From Capillidium heterosporum (taxonomy: Eukaryota > Entomophthoromycota > Entomophthoromycetes > Entomophthorales > Capillidiaceae), in NCBI GenBank assembly GCA_016630905.1, contig WBMQ01000001.1:2604001-2668000 (forward strand): a DNA stretch of 64,000 nt, given 5' to 3'. Position numbers and translations under genes: made by a program. Within the stretch, counting starts at the first letter, position 1. Each line of letters begins with the position of its first letter. The notes under the pieces were generated by a model. It made no database searches and had not been told where the DNA came from. It saw nothing but the letters and a program-made list of their open reading frames with translations. This document shows positions 23,285-33,734 of this stretch, piece by piece.

Positions 23285-23331
23285 ATGAGAAACCTAATTT
23301 TAATCCTAGCAGTTGCTATCTCCAGCTTTAC
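23094..23331 (+). repeat. 238-bp promoter/leader duplicate, copy B
   Basis: Same sequence as 20612-20849, including the TATAAAA at 23236-23242, leader, ATG (23285) and first codons. Ends at the position where copy A has its extra base. Confidence 0.9.
23203..23223 (+). promoter_or_regulatory. Heat-shock-element-like palindrome, copy B
   Basis: Same 8-bp inverted repeat and GAAnnTTCnnGAA array as copy A, in the same position relative to TATA and ATG. Confidence 0.5.
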
Positions 23332-24712
23332 TTCCTTGGACCTTCTCACTCCCTACCCCAGATCGGAGCTCCACCGTCGTGCCACCCCTCCAGCTTCATC
23401 TGGTCCCACTCTACCCCTACCACCTCCCGAATATTTCTTCACTCAAAAGGTAGACCATTCTAGTTCCAATAATCAGAAGACCTTCAAGCAACGCTACTTT
23501 ATTAATGCCAAATACCATCGTCCTGGAGGCCCAGCCTTTTTAATCCTCGGTTTAAAAGCTGATCTTAACCAAGCGATGACATCGGGACATATTTTTAATG
23601 ATGTTGCCAAGGAATTAGGAGGAGTAGTGTTTGGTTTAGAACCCAGATACTTTGGAAAATCGTGGCCGGTAGATGAAATTAGCTATGAAAACATGCGCTA
23701 CCTCACCACTGAACAGCAGCTTCAGGACGTCAAGAACTTCATCATCAATGTCAACTTCCCCGGTAAGCAAGCTAACACCAAGTGGGTTGTCTCTGGAATT
23801 GGTCCCACTGGCAACATTGCTGTTTACTCTCGTGCTCTGATGCCAAATATCGTTGTCGGTGCCATTGGTTCATCGGCACCGCTCAAAGCCCTCCGATCCG
23901 ACCCAGAGTACGACCAAGTCCTTCAAGAAATTTTGAAATTTAAAGGTGGAGAAAAATGTCTGGACTATCACTTTCAAGTCCTAGCCGAGTTTGATCGCAT
24001 AATGCTCTCCAAGGACCGTAGAGCTATCGATGCCTTAAAGAATAAGTTCACTTGTGGTGGAATCGAAGACTACGCCTTCAGTATCCCCTTGGGATTCATA
24101 AAAAGCGTCATAGTAGGCGACCACGACGAAAGTCCATTTAACTTGAAAATGTACTGTGGTGGTCTAAATCTTAACGGAAGCTTAAATGAGAAGATTGATG
24201 AATACGCCAAGACCTTCCTCAAGATTCAAGGTAAAGCTACCTGCAAAGAATACACCAACATCTACGATAGAAACCTTAACTTGAGTAACCACAACATTGT
24301 CTCTCGCCAGAGTCTTTATCAATCTTGCACCGAATATGGAGGTTTCAGTTCTGCTCCTAAACTACCCAAGAAAACCTTGCTTTTCCGGTATACTGACAAC
24401 AACTACCAAGGTATATTCCCATGCGATACCTTTTTCAAAAAAGGTCTCGTCCCTGACATTGAAAAATTTAATCGACGCTTCAAGGGTGAAAACTTCCGCT
24501 ACACCAACGTCGTATTGACTTATGGACAGTTCGATCCTTATCGTGCCTTTGAAGTCAGCGATGGGAACTATCCTAGTGGTATGCACAAGATCACGGTTAA
24601 GGGGGGTATCTTTGCCCATGACTTTATGAGTCCTAACTACATTGATTCAATTTCTGTTTTCGAGGCTAAGATGAAAATTATTTCCATCATCTTTAAATGG
24701 TTGAGACCTTAG
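23285..24712 (+). CDS. Secreted S28-family serine carboxypeptidase homologue, copy 2, nucleophile apparently missing
   Basis: Intact single exon of 475 residues. Signal peptide MRNLILILAVAISSFTS, then LDLLTPYPRSELHRR, a likely dibasic propeptide site. The mature part follows the S28 pattern: YFFTQKVDHSSSNN, YHRPGGPAFLILG, GLEPRYFGKSWPV, MRYLTTEQQLQDVKNFI, VVGAIGSSAPLKA. At the nucleophile elbow active enzymes have GGSYPG. This protein has GIGPTG, so Gly173 replaces Ser. The Asp (YGQFDPYR) and a candidate His (FAHDFM) remain. I infer a secreted non-catalytic binding protein or one with altered chemistry. It forms a tandem pair with 20803-22231 under an almost identical promoter. The alignment was made by eye. 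Confidence 0.8.
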   Translation: MRNLILILAVAISSFTSLDLLTPYPRSELHRRATPPASSGPTLPLPPPEYFFTQKVDHSSSNNQKTFKQRYFINAKYHRPGGPAFLILGLKADLNQAMTSGHIFNDVAKELGGVVFGLEPRYFGKSWPVDEISYENMRYLTTEQQLQDVKNFIINVNFPGKQANTKWVVSGIGPTGNIAVYSRALMPNIVVGAIGSSAPLKALRSDPEYDQVLQEILKFKGGEKCLDYHFQVLAEFDRIMLSKDRRAIDALKNKFTCGGIEDYAFSIPLGFIKSVIVGDHDESPFNLKMYCGGLNLNGSLNEKIDEYAKTFLKIQGKATCKEYTNIYDRNLNLSNHNIVSRQSLYQSCTEYGGFSSAPKLPKKTLLFRYTDNNYQGIFPCDTFFKKGLVPDIEKFNRRFKGENFRYTNVVLTYGQFDPYRAFEVSDGNYPSGMHKITVKGGIFAHDFMSPNYIDSISVFEAKMKIISIIFKWLRP

Positions 24713-27487
24713 TATCACTATTCCAATAAATTACGTATGGCCTGATCAAATTTGTTAATTTCATTTGTCTTATACCATTTTATTTATAAATTTATTAGTG
24801 AAATTCATTTAATTGTATTAGATATTTAATAATGTAAGTCTATAAAATATTACATCTTCAAACTATTTAAAATGGTAATATATATTTTATTTTATATAAA
24901 ATTTCGATACTGCTGTCCAAATTAATAGAGTACCTATACACTCAATTTTAGTCCATAAAACTCATTTTCGAATGAATTGAGCTAGATTTGGAGTTCACTT
25001 AAAAATATGCTTATCGATCGAAATCAGCTATACACTACCACCTTATCTAATATAAAACGAATATATTTTGTTGAACTTAAGTCATTTACTTGAGGATGGT
25101 AATTATTTATAAATAGCCTCCATAGCAATATTTTAAATTAATATATCAACGGTATTCAGCTCCATTTAGCAGCCTTGGAAACCAATATAATATAGCACAA
25201 GAAATACTCACAAATTACTTCAGTTCTTTGCAACTGATACAATTGTTTATTAGGAAGTCGAGTCAAAAGTTCATAGCAGCTAACTCGGTTTTGTCAAGTC
25301 TTTGGCTTTCAGTTTTCATTCAAGACTGACTTTCTAATTTGGAAAACTATGTTTTCAAAAATACATTCTGATTGTCTAGGGAAACTCAATATATATAAAT
25401 TCAGAATAGGTTATTGAAAATTATATATATATACTCACACCCTGATATATCAATAAATATCAGTATCTTTTAAGTTTGAACATAACTTGAGTAAGCATCC
25501 CAACGTTAAAATAGAAGCTTACCTACAAATACTATTGCTTAAAAGATCTTTCAAGGAAAGGTGAAAATAGCCAGTATTTAGAGTCCACTCACTTTATAAA
25601 GTACGTTTAAATACAATTTTATAAAAGCACCAACAACCCTCACAAACTACACCTACCTATCTTCAAAATTTTGTAAACAAAGTTGAGAAGCTACATACAT
25701 CCAATTTTATCTTATCTTTCAATTTACAGTAAGGTAATTTGGTTGCGTTTTTGGTTCATATTAATAATAATATGCTTGAACCTATATTTTAGCATCGTAT
25801 ATCTATCTGACCATCGATCCTTAGTTTTAAAGTAATTTAAATAGTTTGGGTCTACTTTATTTGATATTAGTTTTATCTAAATTCGTTGCACTACATTTAG
25901 CTTTATTTGAAACCATATAATATATATCGCATGCACAGCAACTGGTATCTACTACCAAGAATGTTTTCAAGTGAGTTTTGTGGGATATTAGATGGTTGAA
26001 AAGCTGCAAGTGAATGAATTTGAAATTTATAGCCAGGCTTTTACAGATTTGAAAAAGAATCAAAAATAGCTGTTGCTTTAGCAGATACAAGTGGCCAATG
26101 GAGGGATATTTTTAAGGTTTATAATAAATTGACTTTTATCTAAAACTTTCATCCATATTTGATTACTAGCAAAGTAAAAGAATCATTGTCGCTAATTTGG
26201 AGGAAGGAAAATTAAGGGTGGAGCACAATAGCGCTGAATTTACAGGCTCAGTGGCCTCAAATCTAACGGGCTTGAGAATTCCATTGAAAAAATTCACTAG
26301 TACCTGCCAAGGGAAAAGTAAATAACCCAGAATGTATCCTCATAGACCTTTAGACTAATGCAACCTTTTATATTAACCTATTTGTTTATAAATTTTAGAT
26401 ATATATCTAAAAATAAGTATTGTTCGTCAACTTTGGTAGAATTTAGTCCGATGCGAGCTCGTGGCACTACTCGCCCTTTCCCAGCTTCTGAATCCTTTTT
26501 CCTAAACTACCATATTGGAGTTATATCTTTTTAAGAATTCACAAAGTTGAATTTAGAGAATAGGTATGTGCACATGTTCAACGCCTTGAAGTTAAAGCCT
26601 GAGAAAGATATGCTAAAAGTCTGGGGAAGTCATCGATTCCATTTTGAATTTTCAACTTGGAGAACTTCTACTTAATTAAACACGATGTTAAATAAAGTAC
26701 CATATGGTAAGTATACCAACATCACCGATGTTTTAAATTCTCTTGTCATTAGGTTGGAAATGCAACTGACCGTTGGGTAATCTACCTATTGAAACTTTCT
26801 ATAGGTACTACCCTTTATCTCTGTATATGTAAGTATATAGCTCGATGTCCACATTACAACATTATAGACAAGTGGTTATAGGATCGTACCTTGATAACCA
26901 ACCTACATGTATTCAAATAACAATTGTAACAAGCTGTTGTATCAATTACAGTTTTGAATGTTGATTTTATTTTAATTGTACATACCATACAAACTTTGCC
27001 AACTTATCGATTGATAGCTACCCAAACAATTGAAAAGTGCAAACCAACAAAGTACATGCGATCATACTTACGGCTAGGGTATAAGCTAGACACCGAACCA
27101 AACCTTAAAACGCAAGTTCTAAACAGGATGTTGACACAGCATATTTGTACATTCTTCTAAGGTTCTATTCTTTACACGTTTGAAGTTTTACTGAACAAAA
27201 GTAGCAATTTTAAATATTAAAAGTATAGTAAGGGGATTTGGAATCTCAATTATATCATGATCTACCAATTTAAAATTTGGTAAATAACTAAAGTGGTTGG
27301 CTAAATACAAAGTTTACCATGACTATAAATACTAAGCTAATGGACAAGTATCCTGACTATTGTTTTATAGATTAAAGGAAAACAAAGCATCTGTATACAT
27401 CCCTAATTTTAGCTTCACCAACCTACTCAACTTTGAAATCAGGAATTTCAACTTTAGATACGATTTTACGACAAAAACACCAACAAA
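24713..27487. other. 2.8-kb AT-rich gene-free spacer
   Basis: No supported gene, RNA or element. A brief GC-richer patch near 26450-26510 is too short to interpret. A short open frame at 26954-27160 has no ATG start and I do not call it. Confidence 0.45.
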
Positions 27488-28823
27488 ATGTCCAATTTAT
27501 CCAAACGACTACAGAATGGGAGCAAGCTGAGTAAGATTCTTACTCTACCACCCCAGTTCTTCCTAAAGTCCAGTTCCAAAGGTCCTTTGCCCAGTCCAAG
27601 GCGGTTGAATAACAAATTCGAGACTGACAACTGCGTACCCTTGACCCCCAGGTACGCCAACATCCTAATCGACGGATACATCCACATGCCCACCGAAATA
27701 ATAACTTTTAGCTGTAACGACGACGAAGCCATAACTTTGATCCAAGGTATGCTGTGTATATCTTTAGCCAACCCTACCGTCATCGAAACCTTCTACATCG
27801 AAGCAGTTGGCAACCTGAGTTACGACTTGAACCGCATGGATGCTATCAGCGAGAACAACGAGATGACGTTCGAGAACAACACTCAAGTCGACATCCCCAT
27901 CCTCAAAAAGAGCCAGAAGGTTGAAAGTAAGGAATGGGGGGCTCGCAACCACTACATTCCCTTTGAATTTTTAATCAACAAAAGGAAAGATAACTTGGAT
28001 TTACCTCCATCCTTCTCTTCGTTGAACGGATCTATTAGCTATCTCATTCCAAGTCAACTTGAAGTTTAGACATAGTTCCAAGCAATTCAAGCTGGTGAAA
28101 CCTTTCTTGATACGCAAGTGTAGTTTACCTTACACTTTGGACGACGTTAACTTACTAGAAAGTAGTAGTAATAGCAACGAAGGTTTGCATCCCTTGGATC
28201 ACCTACAGAACTCAGACAATAGTGAGAAGCATCTCCAATTCGAGACCAAGGTCGAAGTCATCGACGGAGTCGTCTACGACCTCAAACTACCTAAGCAACT
28301 GCACCCCAAGCAAAAATACTCGCCAGCTCATATCCGCCTTACCAAAACTTTACCCAGCCAACCATTACCTAGCAAAGCTACCTTATACGTCCAAGAAACA
28401 CAAACTTTCCAGCTCAACCGCCTAGAACCCGCCAAAGTCTTAGTAACCAAGACCAAGGTCCAAGACATCACCTTCAAAACTTTGCAGTCGAAGGAAGGTT
28501 TCAAAGTCAACTACTGCGACCCTTTAATCTGGTTACATTCGGGGTTAAATTTGCACCATACCGTTCAATCTACTTTTAACGATAAGTTGAAAGTTCAACA
28601 CAAGTTGATCTTGGAGTTCAAATTTGCCAACAAGAATCTGTTGGCTTCCAGTAGAACTTTGGACTTTGAGCAGGATATCGAGTTGCTGGCGCTACACCCC
28701 AAACTTAAGGACAACAACTTAAATTGGGATTTATGTCCACCACCCTACATCAAACCTCCATTGTATAGCCCACTGCTGAGTCCATTGTTGAGTCCATACC
28801 ACTTCAACACATTGCGGAGATAG
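27488..28823 (+). CDS. Alpha-arrestin (ART/arrestin-domain protein), frame break near 28060
   Basis: Alpha-arrestins recruit the Rsp5-type HECT ubiquitin ligase to membrane transporters for endocytosis. The arrestin-N part is at 27488-28060: YANILIDGYIHMPTEIITF, HYIPFEFLI, LPPSFSSLNGSISYLIPSQL. It continues in the next frame from 28059: KFRHSSKQFKLVKPFLIRK, then the arrestin-C part and a C terminus with two PPxY motifs (PPPY and PPLY), the known Rsp5 WW-domain ligands. Joined, it is about 444 residues. Skipping one base between CTT (28058-28060) and AAG would give a smooth SQL-KFRH arrestin sequence. Without that, TAG ends the frame at 28067-28069. No intron of sensible size fits. Real frameshift or assembly indel is unresolved. 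Family call firm. Confidence 0.8.
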
Positions 28824-30128
28824 ATAGATAGACTTTAGAAATAAACATCATCATTATTTTCTAACATACTAATGGGTTTTTATCGATATCTTGTTTATAT
28901 ATATTATAGAGGGATGTAATGGAGTACATACGAGTAAAATTGTATAATTTAAGATTAGACACTAAGGTGAAACAATTAGTATTTGTCTTTTCGGAAAACG
29001 ATATCATGGATGGAATAGATATATCAGATAATACATCTTAAACTAGGATTTAGAAAACAAAATGTTGGAGTTATGGAAGGTTATAATTTATCTGTATTTC
29101 CAGGTTCTACTTTCCCATCCAATTCATAACTTCCTAACTCCAATTGTCCTCACGTTAAACAAGAATCTCATTTCCCTACTGATATTGAGACTACCTAACT
29201 ACGGCACGTGCACTATGACTAACTGTAGATCTTGGAGATATAGGTGACCAAGCTCGATCCTTAGGCCTATCTATATGCCTTACATATGACTACTACGTCC
29301 ATGGAATTAAAACCAGCTCATGATGATAACCAAGCAATTTCAGTTTCAATAACAACCTTTTCTTCCAAGTTAATTTCAGTCTAATAACCCTTCTTTACAT
29401 CGTATCCATTATCCATATTACTTTCCGTTTCCTCGACCCTGGCATTGGTACCAGTGTTTACTTAATTTGGATAATAAAGTTGGTAGATTCGGTTATTGAC
29501 GCTCTATTTACTGCTTTAGCATGCAAAAACAGGTGGTTAGACTAGTGTCTGTATTGGTACGATATCTGTATAGGATTTTTTGGTACTATAGTCGAAAATT
29601 CTTAATGGTAAAGCAAATTTGGGATTATGAAATGTGGTTTCCAACCAAAGGCGATACATTCAGCTTAGTAATAAAGGTGAGTCAACATAGCTAATACCAA
29701 GGCTATTGAACTCCATTTTGATTATTATCAGCTTTCGAGAACTTGGAATCAGCCAAATGGATATGATAAATTAAGTGTTAAGTAAACTTTGGTAGCTATT
29801 AAAAGAAACTGTCCTACGCTGTGGGTAAAGCATTAATCGCCAACTAAAAGATGAACCTGCAAATATAACTTTAGCCAAGGCAAATAAACCCTATGATACA
29901 CCAGTAGTTTGATCAGACATCTAGAAATAAGCTAAATTTAATAACACATCTATACGAATAGTGATTTTTGACAATGCAAACTATAAGCATGAAATCCTTT
30001 TTTATAGAATTTAAACGCTTGCTAATTAGCCTTCAACTTATGCCATCGATTTCCAAAATTGTACCATTATTTCACCAATTCGTTAAAGCTGAGTACAAAG
30101 CAGTTCAACTTTCCCTTTCAATTTGAAA
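28824..30128. other. AT-rich intergenic spacer
   Basis: Downstream flank of the arrestin gene (AATAAACA near 28860) and upstream of VPS37. Short open frames here lack coding character. Confidence 0.5.
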
Positions 30129-30810
30129 ATGAACGACAACTTCAAGCAGCAGTTCCCCGATATCGAGAGCAAGACGTAAGCATTTCTATCATTTCTATCT
30201 ATTAAATTCAATATTTGGAAAAACAGGAGTGAGGAACTTTTCACTCTGGTAACTGACAACCACAAGTTTGACCAGTACTTCCAAACATTACCCCAAGTCA
30301 AGAGCCAGCTCAATGCACTATCCGAATTTAAATTGGGGAACGCCAACCTAGCACGTAACTTTACTCTCCATACTTTCAAATATAACTTTATTTTAAAACA
30401 GGCGACAACTTGAAGTTTCAACCCGAATTGAAACGCCTCAACGAACTTGTTCAAACCAAATCACAAAAGATACACGAGTTGGAAGCCCAATTTCGAAAAT
30501 TAAAAAGCGAGGAAACGGCTCTACTAAAGGTATATTTGTTGATGCTGTTCCTTTTTTAAACATATTTATTTTATCCATCATATAGAACTATGAAAGTACC
30601 AGCTTTTTGCCCAAACTCCGTTCCCAGCAGGAGACGATAGAGAAGGAATCGAAAGCCATCTACCAAGCATTTAAAACGAAAGAGATCGAACTTGACCAGT
30701 TTTTGACTCAGTTCAAGGAGCGGAGGACCGAGTTCCATAGGTACGATATTAGGCTCAACGAGATAAAAAGCCTACCAGTTATCCCAAAGTTAAACTCGCT
30801 CAAAGGTTAA
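30129..30810 (+). CDS. VPS37: VPS37 / Mod(r) domain subunit of ESCRT-I
   Basis: ESCRT-I sorts ubiquitinated cargo into multivesicular bodies on endosomes, and VPS37 is its structural coiled-coil subunit. Exons 30129-30175, 30227-30354, 30402-30529 and 30586-30810 (introns 51, 47 and 56 nt) give 175 residues. Nearly the whole protein is a Mod(r) domain: SEELFTLVTDNHKFDQYF, the conserved NANLARDNLKFQPELKRL segment, then a helical KSQKIHELEAQFRKLKSEE and a heptad-rich C-terminal half. Exon joins restore the frame exactly and follow GT-AG. It is shorter than animal VPS37 because it lacks long N-terminal extensions, as in other fungi. A functional link with the ubiquitin pathway genes nearby (arrestin, NPL4, F-box) is only thematic. 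Confidence 0.82.
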
Positions 30811-31789
30811 TTCTAGACCTTATCATCCTATAGCAACTTTCCTGAGGTCAAGCCAAGTTCTTTCATTATTCATATAAGTTTCAATTTTCAATTAAATTTA
30901 AGAGTCTTCGTTTTACGTAAGATAGTTTTTAAAGTTTTAATGAGTGCCTGATATGTTCGTTGATGTTTTGAGGAAGACAATTCTAAAAGGTAACTGAATA
31001 TAAACAGCTATGGTATACGGTTGTTTTTATCCGATTTCTATAAAGATTTCTAAACTGATCAATTCGAACAGCTACCTTGAGTGTAAATATTAATAGGGAA
31101 AGTCAGTAGAGGGCTGAATAGCTAATATGATTTAATTGCAAAGATATCTCAATATTCGACTTGTAAAAACTGTAATAGGTATTGGCATATACTTTGGTAA
31201 AGCATTCTTGGGTGATAGAAATGGAGGGTGCTCGCTCACTATAAATAGTACAAAGGATACTTAAAGTTTAGGGTTTAGCTGACTTTTATATACCAGCATC
31301 ATATATATACATTATGTTAATAAATCATATTAATAGATTTACTAACTTTTAGCAGATAGCTTGACTTCTATTTTCAGTATAAATGACTTTATCCAGAGGT
31401 TAATAAAGCTTGATATGCTCGTAAATTTATTCATATATACCTTAGTTTTATATATATTATGGTTGTTATTTATCAAAATACAACTCTGAGCAAGGAGTAA
31501 GTTAAAGGTATATTACTAGCATACAAGTGAACGTCTTATAAAAGTTGAAAATAAGCAGCTATACTTGCTAAAACAGTTTAATATCCTCTTTACAATATAA
31601 ACCTTCAAAGTACATTTGAAAAAGCTCAATTAACTACATTTAGCAAACTAAAATGTACCTAGGAGGCATCAAAAACATGCTCAAAACATACAAACAAATT
31701 TCAAAAATCTACTACAAAATTTAATAAAAGTGAAATGCCCAATTTACCATTATTAGTACTTCGAGTCGCCTCGTTTTATTCTTTATAAC
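30811..31789. other. AT-rich spacer between convergent genes
   Basis: 3' flanks of VPS37 (plus) and eS1 (minus). Nothing else recognised. Confidence 0.55.
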
Positions 31790-32733
31790 TTAAACGGAAT
31801 CCAAGATTTCGGGCTCCTTGAATTCGGAACGGGTAACCTTGGAACCAGCTTCACCAGTAACATCACCGTGCAACTCCATCAACTTGGTGTAATCAATTTT
31901 GGGGGCCTTCAAAATCTTAACCTTTCTAATGTAGACGTTCTGGAGGGGGAAAATCTCCTTGCAGGCGTTGGTGATGGCCAAACCAATGCTCTCAGGGGGG
32001 AACTTCATGAACAGAGACTTGAGGTCACAGGTGACGGCTTCCTGGGTCATAACTTCGAACATCTTCTTGCGAATGGCGCGGATCTGAGAGTTCTGGGCGT
32101 AGGTGGTCTTCTTGACCTGGCCGAAGCTACGCTTGGTGAAGGCAATGGCGAACATGCGGATGAAGTAACCATCAGTGGTCTTGACATCGACATGGGCCTC
32201 GATCAAGGACTATTCAAATTGAGCATTTGGAATACATGAAAATGGGTTACCTGCCACTTCTTGACAAGGGAGCGGATTTTGTCGCTGGTGAAGTCCATAC
32301 CGTGGAGGGAGGTAAGGAGGTTCTTACCGTTGACTTCCTCACATCTGAGCTTGACCTTGCGGAAGGACTGGTCCTCGTCCTTGTTCAAGTCACCAACGGA
32401 AACTTCGAATACACGTCCCTTGAGGTGATCATCGGCATTCTCTTTAAAGGTTGGTTATTTAATGAAGAAATTTTTGTCTTACTTAGACCCTGGGAGCGGT
32501 TGACCAAAGTCTTGCCGACGTTGCGGTGGGTGAAGATGGAGGGGGCTTTGATGTCGTACCAATCTTTACGGGTGAAGGGGTCTACGCTAATCATAAATTT
32601 AGCTTAAATTTCAATTTATTTGCTTACGCCTTCTTCTTGAGACCCTTCTTTCCTTTACTAAGACGCCTATAAGTTGGTATCGAAGTTAGAACTGAATTTG
32701 GTTGAGCAATTACTTATTTTTTCCTACAGCCAT
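31790..32733 (-). CDS. RPS1: 40S ribosomal protein eS1 (S3Ae)
   Basis: Component of the small ribosomal subunit near the mRNA exit channel. Five exons on the minus strand: 32714-32733, 32628-32666, 32483-32586, 32251-32441 and 31790-32209, giving 257 residues, normal for eS1. The start [19 protein letters not shown] and [49 protein letters not shown] and [19 protein letters not shown] are all typical. Introns are 47, 41, 41 and 41 nt. Two acceptors are preceded by A rather than C/T. The first coding exon is only 20 nt, typical for ribosomal protein genes. High codon bias is consistent with strong expression. It shares a 1-kb spacer with the divergent SPX gene. Confidence 0.95.
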
Positions 32734-33530
32734 ATTGTCGGTTTGCTTTTCGGACTGGGAGCCTAACTTTTGGTTGCAAACGTGAAGAGAAGGCGTCCAT
32801 CACCCATTTCTAACCACTAATGTCACCCAGCTAGTTTTGTTCAATAGTATTTCGTTGGAATTGCCATTTCGAACTAATTAGTCTCTGAATCCAAAATTTT
32901 GATTGGGTTTCTTGTGAATAATTTCTCAAATTTTCAACTTTGAAAATGGCTCTTTTTCCACCTGCAAAATTCGCTCGGTTTTGACCGATCCTGTAGGCAT
33001 TTACTATTGTAGACAGCACCTTTTTCTATAGTTAAATTGCTAGCTGAAATAGCTATATGTTTGGAATTCAATCAATTATACTTTGAATACCATGAAAATG
33101 ATAAGAGATTTAAACAACATATATATAGAAACATAGCATTTATATAAGAATGTCAAAAATACTTATATCTCATAGTATTTGAGTATATATGAAATATCGA
33201 TCAGTTTTTCACTATCAAAGTATAAAAACATTCAAGTGTATTGGATTAAAACATACTGGCTCAGTTAGATAGCTAGCTATTCATCTAAGTAATTCTTTTT
33301 GTAAAAAATATATACATAATAGATAATTGAAGCGATAAGTAGTATTTCAGCTACATAGTAAAAGTGGACACTAGATATATAAAGCAAACTAGTTTGGGTA
33401 ATTTACTTCATAATAAGGCTTAATAAGTTTAGCCATTTCCAAAACTTTTATACTTCGTAAAATAACACTAAAATCCCTTTATTTTATAAATAATTAACCT
33501 CCCATAAACTCAACAGTTGTTTGCTCATAT

Positions 33531-33547
33531 GTGAACGTGCTGTTCAC
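33531..33547. promoter_or_regulatory. Inverted repeat GTGAAC-n5-GTTCAC
   Basis: Perfect 6-bp arms with spacer GTGCT, about 190 bp before the SPX gene ATG. A candidate operator for a dimeric factor. No protein can be named. Confidence 0.35.
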
Positions 33548-33598
33548 CTTATATATATTGAATTACCTTGCTGAAATATGTTAGCTCAGGCCTATGTT

Positions 33599-33612
33599 GT
33601 CACGTTAGTGAC
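33599..33612. promoter_or_regulatory. Inverted repeat GTCAC-n4-GTGAC with CACGTT core
   Basis: Perfect 5-bp arms about 125 bp before the ATG. CACGTT at 33601-33606 is the lower-affinity Pho4-type site, and TGACGT overlaps at the right. Phosphate control would suit an SPX gene but is only inferred. Confidence 0.35.
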
Positions 33613-33734
33613 GTTTTACAAATTGTGGAGGATAAATTATGTAAATAAATTGGATCAGCAGTTTTGGAAAAGCTTATTTCATTAAGACAAAAAAGTCCAT
33701 TTACCTCAAGCTACAAGTACCCGATAAACGACAT

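Larger units (their letters stand above)
32734..33734. other. Divergent promoter region between eS1 and the SPX gene
   Basis: AT-rich. The right 200 bp hold two perfect inverted repeats (33531-33547 and 33599-33612). A short antisense frame at 32831-33019 is not supported. Confidence 0.55.

Noticed and set aside
26954-27160. 68-codon plus-strand frame
   Set aside because: No ATG start and no protein-like features.
28050-28070. Programmed +1 frameshift at CTT-G in the arrestin gene
   Set aside because: No rare or stop codon immediately follows the CTT, and a simple indel explains it; kept only as an alternative.
29062-29247. 61-codon plus-strand frame
   Set aside because: Hydrophobic AT-driven composition without homology or gene context.
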